Position numbers and translations under genes: made by a program
Source: JBCCMA01 sp039026595
GTDB lineage: Bacteria; Pseudomonadota; Gammaproteobacteria; Steroidobacterales; JBCCMA01
Assembly: GCA_039026595.1 (NCBI GenBank)
Contig: JBCCMA010000149.1
Location: forward strand, 1 to 8,432
Direction: 5' to 3'
DNA length: 8,432 nucleotides
The notes under the pieces: model-generated
What the model was told of the DNA's origin: nothing
Seen by the model: the letters and a program-made list of their open reading frames with translations, nothing else
Database searches by the model: none
In this document: in pieces, positions 5,997-8,432 of the stretch
Position numbering within the stretch: the first letter of the stretch is position 1
Layout of the letters: each line of letters opens with the position of its first letter

Positions 5997-6750
5997 ACTG
6001 ATCGTCAACGGGCTGTCGGTGGTGCGCGGCGACGCGCGCCTGGTATCCGACGTGAGCTTCGCGTGCCGCACCGGTGAACTGGTCGCGTTACTCGGACCGA
6101 ACGGCGCGGGCAAGACGACCCTGTTGCGCGCGGCGCTGGGCCTCGAGGCGCCCACACAGGGAACGGCCACGCTCGGCGGCGACGACACGCAAACGCTGTC
6201 GGCCACCGAACGCGCGCGGCGGGCCAGCTACCTGCCGCAGGCGCGGCCGCTGGCGTGGCCCAGTCCGGTGCGCGACGTCGTGGCGCTCGGGCGCTTTGCC
6301 CACGGCGCGGCGTTGGGGCGCCTTGGCGACGCCGATCAGAAAGCCGTGGCCGACGCCTTGTCCGCGTGTGATTTATCCAGCTTCGCCGACCGCGCCACCG
6401 ACACGTTGTCGGGCGGCGAACTCGCGCGGGTGCATTTCGCGCGGGCGTTCGCGGCCAAGGCGCCGCTGCTGATCGCCGACGAGCCGGTAGCGGCGCTCGA
6501 TCCCAAACATCAACACCGCGTGCTGCAGCTGGTGCGCGACTTTGTTGAAGCCGGCGGCGGCGCCATCGTGGTGTTGCACGACATCTCGCTGGCCGCGCGC
6601 TTCGCGGACCGGCTGCTGTGGCTGCGCGATGGAGCGTTGCTCGCCGACGGTTCGCCAACCGACACACTGACCCCCGAACGTCTTGCCGAGGTGTACGACA
6701 TCGACGCCACGATCGACGGGCACCACGTGCACATCGAGGGCGCCCGGTGA
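5989..6750 (+). CDS. btuD: B12 ABC transporter ATP-binding protein BtuD
   Basis: BtuD is the ATPase that powers B12 import through BtuC. The 253-residue product (E. coli BtuD has 249) contains Walker A GPNGAGKTT at residues 36-44, a Q-loop around 'YLPQARPLAWPSPV', signature LSGGE at 140-144, Walker B LLIADEP at 160-166 and the switch histidine in 'VVLHDIS' (His197). All catalytic parts are present. I choose GTG 5989, which is preceded by an AGAGG ribosome binding site at 5974-5978 and overlaps the btuC stop. An ATG at 5965 is in frame but would add eight residues encoded within btuC, ahead of the usual N-terminus. Its stop overlaps the cobQ start (GTGA). Heme and iron-siderophore ATPases look alike, so the substrate is taken from context. 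Confidence 0.93.
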   Translation: MSELIVNGLSVVRGDARLVSDVSFACRTGELVALLGPNGAGKTTLLRAALGLEAPTQGTATLGGDDTQTLSATERARRASYLPQARPLAWPSPVRDVVALGRFAHGAALGRLGDADQKAVADALSACDLSSFADRATDTLSGGELARVHFARAFAAKAPLLIADEPVAALDPKHQHRVLQLVRDFVEAGGGAIVVLHDISLAARFADRLLWLRDGALLADGSPTDTLTPERLAEVYDIDATIDGHHVHIEGAR

Positions 6751-8231
6751 GCGCCCGGGCGCTGATGCTCCAGGGCACCGGCTCCGACGTCGGCAAATCG
6801 ATTTTGACCGCCGCGGTCGTGCGCATCGCACGTCGGCGTGGGCTGTCCGTCGCACCGTTCAAACCGCAGAACATGTCGAACAACGCCGCAGCGTGTCCGG
6901 ACGGCGGCGAGATCGGGCGCGCGCAGGCGCTGCAGGCGCAGGCGGCCGGACTGGCGCCGCGTGTGGATTTCAATCCGGTGTTGCTGAAGCCGCAGACCGA
7001 CAAGACGTCGCAGGTGGTCGTGCACGGACGCGCGGTCGAGGCGCGCTCGGCGCGCGAGTACATCCGCGGTCGCGGCGCGTTGCTCGAGCCGGTGCTGGAG
7101 AGTTTTCGACGGCTGACCGATGAGTTTGAGCTCGTCGTGGTGGAAGGCGCCGGCAGCCCCGCCGAGATCAACCTGCGCCGCGGCGACATCGCCAACATGG
7201 GTTTTGCCCGTGCGGCGGATGTGCCCGTGTGCCTGATCGCCGATATCGAACGCGGCGGTGTGATCGCCAGTCTGGTCGGCACGAAGGCCGTGCTCGATCC
7301 GGACGACGCGGCGATGGTCGAGGGGTTCATCGTCAACAAGTTCCGCGGCGACGTGCGTTTGTTCGATGACGGCATGACGGCCATTTCAGAGCGCACCGGC
7401 TGGCACGGGTTCGGCGTGGTGCCGTGGCTGCCGGCGACGGCAAGGTTGCCGGCGGAGGACGCGGTCGGTATCGGGGCATCGACACGCGCCGAGGACGGCG
7501 CACTGCACATCGCCGCGCCGATGCTCTCGCGCATGGCGAACTTTGACGACGCCGATCCGCTGGCGCAGCAGCCGGGCGTGACGTTTGAGTGGGTTCGGCC
7601 CGGCGAGGCCATCCCGCGCACGGCCGATGTCATCGTATTGTTCGGCACCAAGTCCACGCTGGGCGATCTTGCGTTTGTGCGCGAGCACGGCTGGGACCAC
7701 GACATTCTGGCGCACGCGCATCGCGGCGGTCGTGTGCTCGGGATTTGCGGCGGCTACCAGATGCTCGGCCGCACGATCCGCGATCCAGACGGCGTTGACG
7801 GCGCGGTCGGTCAGGCCGACGGGCTCGGGTTGCTCGATGTTGACACGGTAATGGGCGCTGACAAGACGGTGCGGCCGGTCAGCGGCACCTGTGTTCAAAG
7901 TGGGTTGCCGGTCAGCGGGTATGAAATACACGCCGGGGAAACGCGCGGCGCGGATTGTTCGCGACCGGTGTTTGATCTGGGCGGTCGGACCGACGGCGCG
8001 ATGAGCGCGGACGGGCGCATCGCCGGGACCTATGTGCACGGCATGTTTACGCGTGACGCGTTTCGAGCGGCGTGGCTGCGGCGTGCGGGCGCGGTGTCGG
8101 TTGAAGGGTTTGATTACGGCGCCGGTGTGGAGGACGCGCTGGATGCGCTTGCTGATCATGTGGCGGCGGCCATCGACATCGACGCGCTGCTCGCGATGGC
8201 GCGTGTACCGACGCTTGAGGTGGCGCTGTGA
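6747..8231 (+). CDS. cobQ: Cobyric acid synthase CobQ/CbiP
   Basis: CobQ uses glutamine and ATP to amidate four carboxylates (b, d, e, g) of adenosylcobyrinic acid a,c-diamide, giving adenosylcobyric acid. The 494-residue product is near the family norm (Salmonella CbiP has 506). The N-terminal dethiobiotin-synthetase-like ATPase domain shows 'MLQGTGSDVGKS' at residues 7-18, 'PFKPQNMSNNA', 'VVVEGAGSPAEINL' and 'DIANMGFA'. The C-terminal class-I glutamine amidotransferase domain shows 'GICGGYQMLG' with the nucleophile Cys334 and 'TYVHGMF' with His431. I choose GTG 6747 because it overlaps the btuD stop and places the ATP motif at the normal position; upstream codons lie inside btuD. A related enzyme, CobB/CbiA, differs in length and motifs. 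Its place behind btuD suggests expression together with import. Confidence 0.95.
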   Translation: MSARALMLQGTGSDVGKSILTAAVVRIARRRGLSVAPFKPQNMSNNAAACPDGGEIGRAQALQAQAAGLAPRVDFNPVLLKPQTDKTSQVVVHGRAVEARSAREYIRGRGALLEPVLESFRRLTDEFELVVVEGAGSPAEINLRRGDIANMGFARAADVPVCLIADIERGGVIASLVGTKAVLDPDDAAMVEGFIVNKFRGDVRLFDDGMTAISERTGWHGFGVVPWLPATARLPAEDAVGIGASTRAEDGALHIAAPMLSRMANFDDADPLAQQPGVTFEWVRPGEAIPRTADVIVLFGTKSTLGDLAFVREHGWDHDILAHAHRGGRVLGICGGYQMLGRTIRDPDGVDGAVGQADGLGLLDVDTVMGADKTVRPVSGTCVQSGLPVSGYEIHAGETRGADCSRPVFDLGGRTDGAMSADGRIAGTYVHGMFTRDAFRAAWLRRAGAVSVEGFDYGAGVEDALDALADHVAAAIDIDALLAMARVPTLEVAL

Positions 8232-8395
8232 GTTCTCTGTCGCGTGCATGTCTGCCAACACGCTTTGGTGACACGGGTGTCACGAGTGCCGCGCGTACAC
8301 ATCTTGAGAGCGGCATGCGCGGTGCAACCGGTGCAATGGGCGCGGCGGGCGCGAACGAGGCGATGGGCGCGACGAGCGTCTTCTCGACACCATGA
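8228..8395 (+). CDS. Doubtful 55-codon ORF between cobQ and the next gene
   Basis: A frame opens with GTG 8228, overlapping the cobQ stop (GTGA), and ends with TGA 8393-8395, overlapping the next ATG (ATGA). The predicted product resembles nothing I recognise. Its second half is low-complexity, rich in Gly, Ala and Met. Codon third positions are G or C in about 47% of the first 36 codons but about 89% of the last 19. The first part is therefore unlike the strongly GC3-rich neighbouring genes, which argues against a conserved gene. There is no signal peptide or clear membrane segment. It may be spacer DNA or a decayed remnant in which the overlaps arose by chance. Confidence 0.2.
   Translation: MSSLSRACLPTRFGDTGVTSAARTHLESGMRGATGAMGAAGANEAMGATSVFSTP
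8268..8283. repeat. Perfect 7-base inverted repeat with 2-base centre
   Basis: GTGACAC-GG-GTGTCAC lies 37 bases after the cobQ stop. As DNA it is a strong dyad of the kind bound by dimeric regulators. As RNA it can form a 6-pair stem with a CGGG loop. No T-run follows, so it is not a standard terminator. I cannot assign it to a known regulator. Confidence 0.5.
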
Positions 8396-8432
8396 CGATT
8401 TCGATCCTGCTTTTTGCATGGGCCATCGAGGC
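8392..8432 (+). CDS. Start of a membrane protein gene, probably cobD/cbiB (partial)
   Basis: The frame opens at ATG 8392 and runs off the right edge. Visible residues are MTISILLFAWAIEA. A short hydrophobic N-terminus ending in 'A-x-E/D-A' resembles CobD/CbiB, the inner-membrane adenosylcobinamide-phosphate synthase that attaches aminopropanol to cobyric acid, which is the step directly after CobQ. No other start codon exists in this frame after the upstream TGA at 8305. The ribosome binding site is weak. Only 13 full codons are visible, so the call rests on gene order plus weak resemblance. Confidence 0.5.
   Translation, partial: MTISILLFAWAIE

Noticed and set aside
6618..6746. Upstream extension of cobQ to 6618.
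   Set aside because: It lies within btuD, and the conserved ATP motif begins only after GTG 6747.
6005..7705. Long open frame of 566 codons on the minus strand opposite btuD and cobQ.
   Set aside because: It lies antisense to two genes with full catalytic motifs. Its protein is rich in Arg, Ser, Pro and Ala with no recognisable domain, as expected for an antisense frame in high-GC DNA.
1..8432. Mobile elements, CRISPR arrays, tRNA or rRNA genes, defence or toxin genes.
   Set aside because: No transposase, regular repeat array, RNA gene signature or foreign-looking island was seen. The window is a compact B12 locus.

Overview
The window is a vitamin B12 (cobalamin) locus from a high-GC Gram-negative bacterium, most likely a proteobacterium. 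The evidence for this is a TonB-dependent outer-membrane receptor, a lipoprotein-type substrate-binding protein and proteobacterial-style Cob/Btu proteins. The exact lineage cannot be fixed by eye. All supported genes lie on the + strand and are packed with short gaps or ATGA/GTGA overlaps.

Left part (1-1929): the last codons of a gene that is probably cobT, then cobS, cobC and cobO. These carry out the late steps of B12 assembly: activation of the lower ligand, joining it to adenosylcobinamide-GDP, dephosphorylation, and adenosylation of the corrinoid by CobO.

Middle (1930-2325): a 396-base region without a supported gene. It holds a candidate sigma-70-type promoter (TTGACA at 1952), a class-I cobalamin riboswitch with a B12 box at 2124-2139, and an unusually long expression platform of about 180 bases that ends at the btuB ribosome binding site. 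In the platform I see a hairpin whose loop complements riboswitch loop L5, and two mutually exclusive hairpins just before or over the Shine-Dalgarno sequence. This fits control of translation, but it is inferred.

Right part (2326-8432): btuB (outer-membrane receptor), btuF (binding protein), btuC (permease), btuD (ATPase), cobQ (cobyric acid synthase), a doubtful 55-codon ORF, and the first 13 codons of a gene that is probably cobD/cbiB. This run looks like one riboswitch-controlled transcript for corrinoid import and processing.

Together the genes import corrinoids across both membranes, adenosylate and amidate them, attach the aminopropanol arm and build the lower loop. No corrin-ring synthesis genes are visible here, so the locus fits salvage and remodelling, or one part of a dispersed de novo pathway. 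cobU is not in the window. I see no mobile element, CRISPR array, tRNA or rRNA, and no evidence for a wholly new system. The points most worth checking are the riboswitch expression platform, the dyad beside the btuB promoter, and the cobQ-cobD junction.
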